From contig OZ038384.1 of the NCBI GenBank assembly GCA_964036045.1, forward strand, positions 24,853,000 to 24,916,999: a stretch of DNA of 64,000 nt, written 5' to 3'. Numbering within the stretch: position 1 is the stretch's first letter; each line of letters starts with the position of its first letter. The translations under genes and the position numbers were made by a program. This document shows positions 40,706 to 51,666 of the stretch, one piece after another. The notes under the pieces are model-generated. The model did not search any database. It saw nothing but the letters and a program-made list of their open reading frames with translations, and was not told the origin of the DNA. The stretch comes from Eutreptiella sp. 'Long Island Sound 2002' (lineage: Eukaryota; Euglenozoa; Euglenophyceae; Eutreptiales; Eutreptiaceae).

Positions 40706-43417
40706 TTAGCTTGCCTGTGGTATGTGTCGGAGGATTAGAGCGAGGCGAGGGACGGTACGAGGGACGGTTAGCCCAAACACTTCGTCTTCTCTCCGTCGAG
40801 GTATACCGTGGTGCCACTCATGGCGTGCGGCCCCCGTGAGGACCAGGAGAGAGCGGGCAAACAGGCGGATGCGAAAGGAGTCCCCGTTGGAGGGGTTCTT
40901 AAAGAACATTGTGGTGTCCGATTGGGAACCAAAAATGGACACTGGGTCGCCTAGCAAGGGGTCGTCCCCGTGGTAGCCGATGCCCTCTCCCGGGAGATAC
41001 ATTGTGCCCGTGATTTGGTTGGGAGGAGGGTGTGAGAGGCCTAGCCGCTCCAGCGCGGCATTGTAGGTTTGGAGGATGGAGGAAAACTCTTCCGGGATGG
41101 GGGACGTGGCGGCGACTTTGCTCGGGCCGAGGTATGCGTGGCCGAAGTGTTGGACTGAGCGCCCGTGGTACTTCTCCCACGTGTTGTCGTGGAGAATCTT
41201 TTTTACCGTTTCCTCTTGGCTTTCGGAGAATACGTCGCGGACGTAATAAAAACCAGCGGGGAGGCGGGGGTCGATTTGAATATCCGAGGCGGGGGTGGGG
41301 GCACTGTGGTCGGGGGGTAGGAGGGTGGTCGCCTCGCCTCCTAGTGGAGCAAGCAGCGGGACGCTGGTCTCGGACATCTCTTCGATGCGGCTTGGTCCCG
41401 GCGTTGGCGTAGCGGCGCCGGCGTCCTCCGGTGCCGCGTTCCACTCGCTGATGCGCTCAGTCAGCCCCGTAGCAGGCCTTTCACGAAGGGCGGTGACAAG
41501 TTGGGACACGAAGGCCGTGGACCCCAAGGCGGCTCCCGCTTGGAGGCGCTGCACTATGGGTTGCTCGTGCTCGGCCACATCCGGGTCTTGAGCGGGGAGG
41601 ATCTTCTCGAGGGCGATGAGGTTGCGGTGTAGTGGGGCAAAGGCAGCGTCTCCATATTTGAAATCATGCGCTAGCAGCGCGGATTCCCCCTTTTCGTAGA
41701 CCACGAGGTAGGCTTGTTGGTGTTCGTAGGGAGGCCGCGTGGGCTCGAACGACACGTACGGGCCAAGAAACCCCGCTTGGACGCGCAAGTCGAGAGCGTG
41801 CGCCGATCTTGGGGCCACTAGGAGCACGGCGGTCTTCGGGGCCTTAGATGAGTCGTATGAGGGCGGGGCCGGCGTCGCGTGGGCTCGCTCGGGGGCGCCC
41901 GAAGGCGCGGACCTCGCGTTGCCGCCGGATCGTGACGAGAACCGCACTAATTGCCCATCTATGCCATGAAAGAGGACAATGCCGCATGAGTGGAAGAAGC
42001 GGATAGCTAACGTTTGGACACCGGTCTTCATGACGTCGCACGGCGCGTGAGTGGTGTCAATCGCCACGACCAAGGAATCTTTAGACCGGAACATCGCTCC
42101 TAGGGGCGGTGAGGCGCCCCGTCCACCGGGCAGGTTGGCGATCATCATGGTGAGCATTTCCGGAGCTTGTAGGTCTTTGTTTCTTTCCTTTCGGTCCCTA
42201 GCGATCACGGCTCGATACACTTCGGTAGTCGGCAAAGCGTGCATGTCCATTGCAAGGAGTTCTCCGGTGAGGAATTGGGCGCACTCTCGGACCTTAAACA
42301 TGAGCTCGTCGGCGAAGCGAGATGGGAGTTCCCAATCAAACCGGTAGTAGGCCCAATGCGGGCTCTCGGAAGGGACTATGTGGCCAAACGGGTAGTAGGC
42401 ATTTTTGGTGTTCACCGATACGTTTGCTAGCGCGGGGACAAACATTTCGTTCATTAACTTCATGAAAGCACGGGCGTCTCCAATTTTGCGTTGCCTTGGT
42501 TTAGTTTTATCTCTCTCTTCCGGCGGCGAAGGCTCAATGTGATCAAGGAATTCTATGCTCACCTCAAAACGTAGTGTTTTGTGCAACCGGAGGTCTCGCA
42601 CCGTTGGATGGGCGTGCTTGGCGGCGAAGCGGAAAGGTTCAAACTTAAAATTGATGTCTTCATATCGGCACCCGTCAAAGGAAGAGGTGTTTAGGAGCAA
42701 GGCAACATACGGCATCGTTTGATGGCCGCTCGTGCGGAACTCGTAGGAGTCTTTGCCGTCCCTTTTGACCTTGTAGGCGTCCCGGAGTTGCGCCCCGTGC
42801 ATACATATCACGCTAGAAATGTACGGAAGAAGAGGAAAAAGGGCGGAAGTTGAGCCTAGCATGCGAAAGGTGGCGGCAACCACTTGAGCGTCCCACGCCG
42901 GAATAACGAACCATCCTTTGAGGTCTTTGTTCTCTTCTTTGGCTTTATCTAGCACGGTTCTTAATTGTTTAGCCCACGGGGTGGCGGTGGGTGGAGACTC
43001 CTTGGCTTCGGCTTGGGAATAGTCCAACTCATACGGCTTTAGGTAGAAACGCTTGTGCTTGAACAAAAGCTTTTCGAGCTCGTTGTAGTTATTGTGCGCA
43101 ACGGAAGAGACCCTACCTCGATCTAGAATTTCCGTGGAGTTGCTCCCAACGAAGGCGGATTGAATATCGGTGCCTTCCACATCCAGGTAAAACTCGGAGT
43201 AGTCTTGTAGTCGGCGGTAGACTTCGGGAACGAAAATGCGTTGGCGTGTGTCAAATATTTTGCCCTCAATGGCTTCAAGTTGGCGTGACGGAAAGCGTGT
43301 TTGCAACGGCGAATTTGAGGCTTGGTGTTTTTGAAAGAGGTGTGACGGAGAATAGTTGAATAGCGTTGAAAGGCCATCATCGGCGGCTTTGGAGCTTCCA
43401 AATAGGGTGAAATTCAT
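40706..43417 (-). CDS. LINE ORF1 with C-terminal AlkB-like 2OG-Fe(II) dioxygenase domain
   Basis: 903 residues from the ATG at 43417; the frame is open upstream to 43561 without ATG. The first 700 or so residues are not recognised; a Pro/Ala-rich linker follows (about 41290-41480). Residues about 710-903 match the AlkB fold in order: GFYYVRDVFSE, VQHFGHAY, MYLPGEGIGYHGDD, FFKNPSNGDSFRIRL, SLLVLTGAARHEWHHGI, RLALILR. Iron ligands are H816, D818 and H870; the 2-oxoglutarate/substrate arginines are R891 and R897. The pattern is closest to ALKBH8. Family members remove alkyl groups from nucleic acids, so a role in repairing or demethylating element RNA is plausible but inferred. No stop or frameshift. 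The usual RRM or CCHC motifs of ORF1 proteins are not seen. Confidence 0.85.
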   Translation of the reverse strand: MNFTLFGSSKAADDGLSTLFNYSPSHLFQKHQASNSPLQTRFPSRQLEAIEGKIFDTRQRIFVPEVYRRLQDYSEFYLDVEGTDIQSAFVGSNSTEILDRGRVSSVAHNNYNELEKLLFKHKRFYLKPYELDYSQAEAKESPPTATPWAKQLRTVLDKAKEENKDLKGWFVIPAWDAQVVAATFRMLGSTSALFPLLPYISSVICMHGAQLRDAYKVKRDGKDSYEFRTSGHQTMPYVALLLNTSSFDGCRYEDINFKFEPFRFAAKHAHPTVRDLRLHKTLRFEVSIEFLDHIEPSPPEERDKTKPRQRKIGDARAFMKLMNEMFVPALANVSVNTKNAYYPFGHIVPSESPHWAYYRFDWELPSRFADELMFKVRECAQFLTGELLAMDMHALPTTEVYRAVIARDRKERNKDLQAPEMLTMMIANLPGGRGASPPLGAMFRSKDSLVVAIDTTHAPCDVMKTGVQTLAIRFFHSCGIVLFHGIDGQLVRFSSRSGGNARSAPSGAPERAHATPAPPSYDSSKAPKTAVLLVAPRSAHALDLRVQAGFLGPYVSFEPTRPPYEHQQAYLVVYEKGESALLAHDFKYGDAAFAPLHRNLIALEKILPAQDPDVAEHEQPIVQRLQAGAALGSTAFVSQLVTALRERPATGLTERISEWNAAPEDAGAATPTPGPSRIEEMSETSVPLLAPLGGEATTLLPPDHSAPTPASDIQIDPRLPAGFYYVRDVFSESQEETVKKILHDNTWEKYHGRSVQHFGHAYLGPSKVAATSPIPEEFSSILQTYNAALERLGLSHPPPNQITGTMYLPGEGIGYHGDDPLLGDPVSIFGSQSDTTMFFKNPSNGDSFRIRLFARSLLVLTGAARHEWHHGIPRRREDEVFGLTVPRTVPRLALILRHIPQAS

Positions 43418-43612
43418 GGTGTTTTCGGGATGAACGAAAAGGTGGCTTGGCGTCAATTGAAAGATTGCGAGCGTGGATTTGAACTCGGGAATTGAGATGA
43501 TGATTTGAAAACTGCGGGAAAGGCTCCAGAACTTGAACAGCCCAGGATTTTCTCCAATCACCGAATAGCCTGGACTACTGGTGGATCCATCAACAAAATG
43601 CTGAGGGTCAAT

Positions 43613-43638
43613 CGAAAAAAAATAGACACTCAGAAAGT
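43613..43638 (-). other. Spliced-leader sequence at LINE 5' end
   Basis: The same 26 nt as 9221-9246, followed by ATTGACC and preceded by TTGAC and the target duplication. With the preceding GAC it forms a hairpin GACACT-TTCTG-AGTGTC. The ORF1 ATG lies 195 nt downstream. Confidence 0.92.
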
Positions 43639-43643
43639 GTCAA

Positions 43644-43659
43644 CAACTATCAAGAGCCT
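43644..43659. repeat. LINE target-site duplication, right
   Basis: CAACTATCAAGAGCCT, identical to 35172-35187. Confidence 0.93.
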
Positions 43660-44435
43660 ACTGCATATTTGCTTTTTGGCCTGCTGTCTTTTTGCTCTAT
43701 GGCTCCCAGCTATCCGGATGGGGCCTCTCGTCTGCGCACAGCACAGCATCAAGAGAGTGTTGCGCCTGACCATGCTGCTCAATGCCATTGGTGAGATTAA
43801 AGACATGCATTACTGGCAGGGCTGTAAAGGAACAGGGGGGTGCAACTGGAAATTCGGATGGAGATTAGCTGGGAATGATAATTAAGCCATTCCAACCCCA
43901 TTCTCGCTGGTGGTTCATGGGTGCTCAGTTCTCCCCCCCACTGCTTGAAATCACTTCGAACAGAGGTTGTTTGATCAAGTGCTGGTGCACGCGGTGAATA
44001 CCTGGGTGAATTTTTTTTGACATGTGAAAAATTTTATTTTAGATGTGGTAAAATTTAAGAAAAGTGTGAAAAGTTAAGTCAAATCAGGTAAGGGAAATAA
44101 GTCAAAACGGCTAAGAATTGAGCACAACCATCCGAAAAAAGGATTCCGCATGTTAAACAAAAGGTTCTTTTCTAAAAAATCAGATTCCAACAAAACCAAA
44201 AAAATAAAAAGAAGCCATTTACATGTCGAAAATTCATATTTTCTTTTAGATGGCTATTTAAAAAGTGATGTTTCGGTAAAATTAAAAGAGCGCAAGGCCG
44301 GGTGTGGGAAGGCGAGGCACAAATGCAGCTCTTAAGGTCACCCCATTAGATTATCATCCACATTTTTTAGCCGACCCTGAAAAATAAGGCACAAAGCGAA
44401 GAATGTGAACAAGACCGCCTAATGCCACAATGTAG
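43660..44435. other. Host DNA between LINE and element C
   Basis: AT-rich from about 44000. Joining the LINE flanks gives a short open frame with a hydrophobic stretch (LLHICFLACCLFALWLPAI); no gene could be assigned. Confidence 0.4.
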
Positions 44436-44915
44436 TGTAACCGCTGCATAGTGGTTGATCTTTCTTGTGATTGCGAAGCCTGTAGCCTTGATGCCCCAGG
44501 GGTCGTAACGCCCGACACTGCCCCTGATATCTCCTAACCCAACTGACCCTCTTCAGACCCATATCGGGCCTCTTGGAGCGACATATGCGAAGCACTTGTA
44601 AGTCCTTTGAACTCCATGGTGAGATATGAAGAGTACGAAAACCCGGTCTACAAAAATGGAGCAGACATAGAATCTCAATGCGCATTCATCGCAATTAATG
44701 ACACATCGTGAAATCATTCGAAATAATTTAAATCAATCCGATTGGGAAATCACGAAAGACAAATGCGACTCGACGCGCGCTCACAGGCGACATCTGGCGG
44801 CGTACGGAAAACATGAAACAGAACGGAAAATTTACTGCACTAATGTACATCTGAGAATCATTGAAATTCTGATCACATCAGTGTATAATTGAGTGCTGTC
44901 ACTGCTGCCGTTACA
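44436..44915 (-). repeat. 3' LTR of element C
   Basis: Bounded by the polypurine tract on one side and by the inverted ends TGTAAC / GTTACA. The partner LTR is not in the window, so the outer edge is inferred from these ends. Confidence 0.65.
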
Positions 44916-46261
44916 CTCCCCCTCTGAAAACATACGCCAGTATGTCAGGCTGGGTCAAGTGAAGTGAACGAAACGGCGAAAGTGACCAAAAACCGACTAA
45001 TCTAAGGCAAAATGTGTGAAATTGAGCTGAATTGAGCAAAATTGTCCTGAGATCTGTGCTTCGCGATGGCCATCGACTTGAATGAAAAGCATAGGTACCT
45101 TAGGGCACACAGAAAAAGCTTCGTTCAAGCTCGAAAATTCGAAAATTGAAAGTCTGAGTGAAGAATGTACATGATGATCCATGATCCATGATTCATGATG
45201 AAATCAGGATCTGACATCCCACTGCCAGAAAACAGAAAACGAGCGTCGCCATGTCGTCGAGCGTCAAAAAAATAGGGTATCCCTTCATGGAGTCCAAGAT
45301 ATGTGAAACTTGCTGGTGTCATTTGCAGTCATGAGACCAGATGCCAGATTATGGTACAAAATGTGCCTGAATTGGGACCAAAATCAGTGAATCGCCCACG
45401 GACTGAGGGCGGCGAAGTTCACAGCAAGCCAAAATAGGTCCAATTCAATGTCGATAGACACTGTGTGTTGTGCTGAACGGAAATCCAATTCTCATTCATA
45501 GCCAATCCAGGTCAAATCCTCAGGATGATGATGATCCCCATGATGGAAATCCAATCATTTAAAGTAATGATAGCCAAGAAAACGCAGTGAGTGGCGACCA
45601 CACTGTCAGTATTGTTCCCAGGGCTTCATGTTTAATCCAGTATGAGCCAGAAGGGGTAATTGACTCGTTATAGTCCCAGAATGTATAAGCATCCAATGCT
45701 TGGTACTGGGAATTTGCCAAAATTGAGCTGATTCTGAGGGGGATTCCAACACAATCCACAGATGAACAGCGAGTCGACACAAGTAAGAACACCATCGTCG
45801 TCACTTGGTCTATATAAGCCCTTTGACAGTGGTCGTTTGGAAGAGAAACCAACTGTCTCAATGTAAGAGCTGATGGAAATCACATTCTGAGCAGATCCGT
45901 CAAACACATGAAATGGATCAGACTCAGTCATGTGTTAGAATCTCTGTAATGAGCACGAACTCGAACGAGTCCTTCCCAAGGCGAGTAGAGGGGCCCAGCC
46001 GACAGCAAAAGGCGATAGTGTCGTCGTGGTTGAGGATAAAGGCCTCTCGGAACTTCCGATTGGAATTATCTGAGATGAAGCACATGATTCACATGATGGC
46101 CATGATGAGAATGATGGATGGAATGACCAGGATGACCCCAGAATGTCCCATCATCTGTCCATCGAACCACACAGACGATGCGTCAGGACTGTTTTGTCCC
46201 CATGCCAAGGGTATATGTCGACCGTAAACCTTTTCGAAAGTTTCGGCGACCCAAATTCTGA
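44916..46261 (-). other. Polypurine tract and 3' non-coding region of element C
   Basis: The tract TCAGAGGGGGAG is at 44927-44916. The remaining 1.33 kb to the pol stop has no supported frame and is ATGATG-rich around 46060-46130. Confidence 0.6.
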
Positions 46262-49200
46262 TCAGATCTTGTCAGGGATGGATGATGCCACGATTGGAGC
46301 TTCTTCTTGTGCTTGTAAGTCTTCCTTGGTGACACAATCCTTGATCAGCGAGAGCTCTTTGTCAATCTCAGGGTGTTTCTTCAGGAACTTGATGAAAGTA
46401 TCCGTACACCCATGGATAAAGCTTGAAGCTGGCTCCCATTTGTCTTCTTCTGGACCGAATCCTTTCCATCTGCACAGAAAGTACCACTTGCCTCGAGCAT
46501 TCTTCTTGTACTCAAGAATCTTCTCCAACTCGAAACTGCTTGTGACCATCTTCCTGTCGCTTAGGTACTTCGAAGTCCAATAGAGAGGCTTGAACCTTCC
46601 TTTGGGGCAGGGTACTTCGGCCTTCAAACGATCTCGATGTACTTCTTGATGCCTGCCTGGCTCAATCTCAATGTTGAATGTAGTCTCACTTAGTTGACTT
46701 TTGACTTGGAATGGGCCATCCCACAAAGGTAACAATTTGCTGTCGTCCTTCAGGGTCTCGTCTGACTTACGAAGCCAAACTTGCTGGCCTTTCTCGAAGG
46801 GTTTTCCTTGCGTTCTTGACTTATTTTTGAAATTCAACGAATCTGCTTGACTTTCCACTTTGGCTTTGATCCACTTGGACTCTAGATCCTTGATCTTCTC
46901 AAACCATTGCGAGGCGTCGTAGCACTGCCTTGGATGATACATCACTGGTCCTGGACCCATCTTCTCACGACCAAAAACCAGCTCATTCGGACTTAATCCA
47001 GTGTAATTCTTGGTGCGATGGTATCTTCTCAAGACACAGTAAATTGTCTCCAACCAATTGTAGTCTTTTTCAGTCGCCAGGAATTTTCTCAGAATGGAGA
47101 TAAGAATCCTTCCAGCGCGTTCAGCAGGGAGAGCTCGATGGTCGTAGACTCGGGCACGAAGGTGATGAACTCCCAATAGGGCACACATGTTCTCCCACCA
47201 AGTCCCAATGAACTCTTTCCCACTGTCCGTCAGAATTTCACTGGGAACATCCCAGTTACTCATCCACTGACTTGCAGTCCACTTGGCAGCCATTTCAAAG
47301 GTGAGATGCTTCGTGTTGCAAGGGAGGACTTGGATGTAGCCACTGTGGCGGTCTTGAATTAACAAAACCCCATCGATAGGCTTCCTCGTGTAGAGACATT
47401 CCTCTTGGATTTGTCCCAACTCAAAGACATCCGGCGTCACCTTGTCGAACAACCTCTCAGGAATTGGTAATCCCTTCAGTAGTCCTTTTGCCTTTTGATT
47501 CTTAGGGATGGTCCCCTGACATTGCTTGCATCCTTTGGCAACTCGTTCACAGGCACCCTTGAGGTCCCTTGTGTACACTCTGTGGCGTAGCTCCTGTTCC
47601 AGCACACGAGAATGTGTGTGGGCTGTCTCATTCCGATGCCAATGTTTGACATATTGGTCAATCAGACAATCAGGAACACAAATCCGTCCTTGCCAAAATA
47701 ACTTGTCGCCTTGGATTTTGAAATCAGACGTCTCTTCAGAGTCGTAAGGCTTGTGCCCTTTCAACTTGTGGTATACAGACCCAAAGAACCTGTCCTCCTT
47801 GTACATCTTCGTCCAATCCACATATAGGAAGGAAGTTTCCTTGTCCTTTTGTTGTGGAGGGAGCGTGGATTTCGCTTTGGATCTCGTCAGAGGAAACACC
47901 TTCAGGAGTGGCAGCGACAACTCAGAGTCAGAGTTAACTCCTGCAGTCTGATCTGCCTTGGTAATCTCCTTGCATCTGACCAAATCCACCTTCATCTGAT
48001 TTTTAATCGAACATTGGAGACAATGTTTCTTGATCAGTGCTTGTTCCTCCTTGTCGAACTCGATCACTTCAGCTTTATCCGTCGCTGTCCCATGAAAACT
48101 CACTTCGGAGTAAGCCTCTGAGGCTGGGTAGGGCCAGCGACTCAGGGCGTCCGCCACTGTATTGTAGCGACCCGGAATGTAAGTCACATGGAGGTCAAAT
48201 CTGCCGAGAGTTTCATGCCAACGGCCTCTTCTCCCAGCTGGTCCACCAGGGGTATCCACATGTTCTGTCCTCCAGCTCTCCAGTGACTTGTGGTCAGTCA
48301 GTACCTCAACGCGGTGGCCCAAGATCCAACCTTCATAACGCCGTAAGGCACAAAGGATTGCGTAGGCTTCTTGTTCCCTTGGACTCCAATTTCGCTGCCT
48401 TGTTGTAAGCTTGCGAGACCAGAAAGCCAGAGGATGATGGTGACCTTCGTCATCGACTTGTTCGATCGTAGCACCCATGGCGTAACGACTGGCGTCTGTA
48501 CGAATATAAAAAGGTCTCCCTTCCAACCACGGAGTCTTTAATGTAACCACATTTGCCAGTGCTTCCTTGAGACCAGTAAAAGCCTCTTCACATTCTGGCG
48601 TCCACTTGAGCTTGACTTGAGATCCCTTCTTTCCTTCTATTTTGCAAACCTTCAGTAACTCTGTCAATGGACCAGAGAACTTGGCGTAGAGAGGAAGGAA
48701 CTCGTGGTAGTAATTGCAGCAGCCTAAAAAGGCACGAAGCTGCGTGATGGTTTTAGGCCTTTCCCATAGCCGCAGGGCAGCTGTTTTTCCTGGGGCTGGT
48801 CTTCTTGTCCCATCTTCCAAAACAGAGCCACAAAATTCCACACTCTGGAGGAACATCTTGCCCTTCTTGGGTCCACACACGGTCTTCTCTTGTCGAAGGA
48901 CTTCGAGAACTTTTCGAACTTGTTCTTCGTGCAACTTCAGGCACTCATCAAAGTTGTTTCCCAACGGCGTGGCAATCAGAAGGTCGTCAATGTAGATGGA
49001 GCAAAATTCTTGTAAATCCAGATCTTTGTGCTTCTGAAATAAAATAGTCTCCATCATCTTCTGGAACATCGACGGCGCATTCTTCAGACCCATCGGCAGT
49101 ACAGTCCACTGGACAGTGCCACAGGGCGTGCACATTGCCGTCAAATGCCTGTCCTCCTTTCGAAGGGGCATCTGATGAAAGCCATGGCGCAAATCCAACA

Positions 49201-51136
49201 CAGTAAAGAGCTTGCCTTTGGCTCTCGCTGCGATCTCCTTCTCAATTAAAGGAAGACGATGCGCGTCTGGTACTGTGGCGGCGTTCAGGGCTCTGTAATC
49301 CACCACTAGACGCCAAGCATCTATGCTGGATTGGTCAGCAGGTGGGGGTTTTGGCACAGTAAATGGTGCTGAACACCACTCAGAACTCATGCAGCCCTCC
49401 AACCAACCGAACTCATAGAGATTGCGCTCAATAATCTTTCGCAGGGCATCTGCTTTGGTGCCGTGGAGATAGAATGGACGTTGTTTGTGCACCTTTGAGC
49501 CTTCGATTATGTCAATCTTGGCTTCCCCATTTTCACATCGAATTGGGGGGTTTTTCCACAACTTCCCACTCAGCACGTCATCTTGATAATCTTCGAACAC
49601 TGCGTCCCTTCTTGCAGATATCTTGTCTCCGTGGACCTGATTCCCACATTTAATCACCGACATTATGTCCACCAATTTGCGAATTGTTGGTCGTGGTCTC
49701 ATATTCTTGGCCACTTCATTCCAAACTTCTTCGTCGCATTGCTGGCGGATGAAGCTCACCTGAGCTCGCTCCTCCGTGGGATCCCACCAATGAAAGGGGT
49801 CCACGAATGTCTTGAAGGGATGGTCGGACGAATTCAGCTTCATTCCTGTTAATTCAGGCGAGATTCTTGGAGATTTGTCATCATTCTTGCTTTAAATCTT
49901 GACTTTTTTGGCTTGATTCTTGTCTGATGGGGACGAATTGTAATGGATGGAGGCGTTCTCTTGAGGGACGCCGATTGTCCTTCCCTCCTTCCGCGACGAT
50001 ACGTCAGGATTCCGCTCTCGATCGTCTTCATCCACTCCAATTTCGTCGATTCTTGAGGATTGTGAGATGACCTCTTCTGTTCCCATTTCACTGCCATCTT
50101 GCCAATAATCTCCCAGATTCCCGTCAACTAAGCACGCCAACGTGCTCCACGAACGCTGTGGCAAAGGCTTGCCATTGTCTTCGCAATACAGCTTCACGCC
50201 CTTGTGAGGTAGCTCGACAATGTCGATTGAAATGTCCATAATGTCCTTGAACCACTCTTGTCTTGGCCAATTGGGGACAATTAAAATCGCCTTTGCGCCG
50301 GATTGCTTCAGCTTCTGCACCACAGGAGGAAAAACGTCGAAGGGCGGATTGATCCAAAGAGGTTCAGACCAGTCCTCACTCCACGCATCGTCGTAGAACT
50401 TCGGAAATCTTTTATTCTTTTTGTTTGCAAAGGCATCAACTTCAGGACGAAAATTGTGGTTCTTTTCGAAATAATCCACCAGAATGTCCCGCCATTTGTC
50501 GACTACACGATAGCAAACTGACTTCCACTTCTTGCTGTTCAACGAATCCACCTTTCCTTCGTCGAAATCTTCTTGATTCCCTGTCCATTCCTGCCCATCT
50601 TGCTGAAAATGCAGCTTGTTTCTCTCCTTGAATTGGTGGATACTCTTGGTATATGGGTGCAGATAATACAGTTCGGACGGGTCGTTGGTCGACGGATCTT
50701 GGAGGAAGCACGTCCTGTGTCCCATGGGCGACACACGGTGAGCGTGAAGCCAGGGTTGACCCAAGAATAGATCATACTTTATGCTGGCTTCATAGAATTT
50801 TCCAGCAAACCACTCCTCAGTGACCGTCTCTTCCACACTCCAGACTGATTGTTTCACCAATCTGACCGCCAATTCTGCTTCTCTGTCGCCACCGTCAAGG
50901 CGATGTCCGCTGACTCCCTCCAGCTGGACAGGGGTGGAGGACATCTTCGTCTCATCCTCCTGCAGAAAGCCTTTCCTCACCAGATTGACCTCTGAACCAT
51001 TGTCAATCAGACATCTGGCAAGTTTAACCTTACCATCCGTCGATCTGACCTGGATCCAGCAGACAAACTGGCGCTGCTTGCCTCGCCGGACAGCGCTGAG
51101 GACCCAGGCAGGGTACAGGAGGCCGGAGGAGCGCGC
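46262..51136 (-). pseudogene. pol: pol of element C: protease end, MTase-like, RT, RNase H, integrase, chromodomain
   Basis: One frame from 51136 to the stop at 46262, broken by a single TAA at 49894-49892. Protease IDNGSEVNLV (DNG, not DTG). MTase-like domain about 50445-50180: VDAFANKKNKRF, LWINPPFDVFPPVVQKLK, AILIVPNWPRQEWF. RT: WCSAPFTVPKPPP, VVDYRALNAAT, HGFHQMPL, YIDD. RNase H: RTDASRYAMGATIEQ, NTVADALSRW. Integrase: HHCC site and DDE core (QDRHSGY, TDSGKEF, PAERAGR; 34 residues between the last two acids by my count), GPF module, chromodomain (FLCRWKGFGPEEDKWEP). The TAA falls between the MTase-like domain and RT, so RT and integrase would not be made without readthrough. Confidence 0.9.
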
Positions 51137-51666
51137 TGTAAGTGCGGCTAACCCCCATCTGCTCAGATTTTCACTGATCTGCCCCAGATTGGCTACATTT
51201 TGGTCATTTTCTCTGTTTCGGCGGAATCGCCGCCCCGCAGCTCAGTCTCAGGATCAGACCTATCTATTTCTGATGTGCCGGATCTGATTCCGCGGTCCAT
51301 TCATCGTAAATCCGCCGCGTTCCGATCATTTACCCGGAATCGCCATTTGCCGCTGACGCGCGTGCGCGAGCCAGATCGGCCAAATATTTTTTCATATATA
51401 TATATAAATCTTTTCAGACAGATATGGACACTCAGATGTACTTAGGATAATCCGCATCAATTTTCTTCATAGACTGGGATTTTTTGCTGGATAACAATCA
51501 GCATGGATCTTGCTTCCGTTGTTGCCACTCTCGCCTCCGTTGGTGTCCGTGTATCTGGTTCTGCCCCCAACAGCAGCGTTCAGGTCGACTCCTCGCGTGC
51601 CTGCCCCCCCGGTCTTGCCGGCCCTGAGCCCTCCGGCACCACTCACGACCTAGGGCAGCACTTTCA
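51137..51666 (+). repeat. 5' LTR of element D (530 bp)
   Basis: Starts TGTAAGTGCGG, where element C coding ends, and finishes CTTTCA just before the primer-binding site. It holds a long TATA box (TATATATATATAAAT, 51395-51409), a probable SL acceptor at 51501 and the gag ATG at 51503. Boundaries rest on these landmarks; the second LTR is missing. Confidence 0.8.
51473..51501 (+). promoter_or_regulatory. Probable SL acceptor in LTR of element D
   Basis: A T-rich run ends in ATAACAATCAG, one nt before the gag ATG (AG|C ATG). Position relative to gag matches the role of the copy B acceptor. Confidence 0.5.

Larger units (their letters stand above)
35188..43643 (-). mobile_element. Non-LTR retrotransposon (LINE) L, full length
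   Basis: 8,456 bp on the minus strand between perfect 16-bp target duplications, ending in a short A-tail (six A, 35192-35187). Order: spliced leader at the 5' end, ORF1 with a C-terminal AlkB domain, ORF2 with AP-type endonuclease, RT and RNase H, a 3' UTR of about 390 bp. Both ORFs are intact. The 5' end is complete down to the RNA leader, so the copy came from a mature trans-spliced mRNA. Clade is uncertain; AP endonuclease plus RNase H suggests the I/R1-like side. Confidence 0.93.
44436..51136 (-). mobile_element. Ty3/gypsy chromovirus C, 5' part cut off by element D
   Basis: On the minus strand it keeps pol, a 1.3-kb 3' non-coding region, a polypurine tract and a 480-bp 3' LTR. The pol frame is open up to 51136, where element D begins with TG. 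Gag and the 5' LTR of C should lie beyond D and E, outside the window. Related to element D but a different family. Confidence 0.88.

Noticed and set aside
44150-44335. A 61-codon Lys-rich ORF
   Set aside because: It lies in an AT-rich stretch; composition alone explains it.
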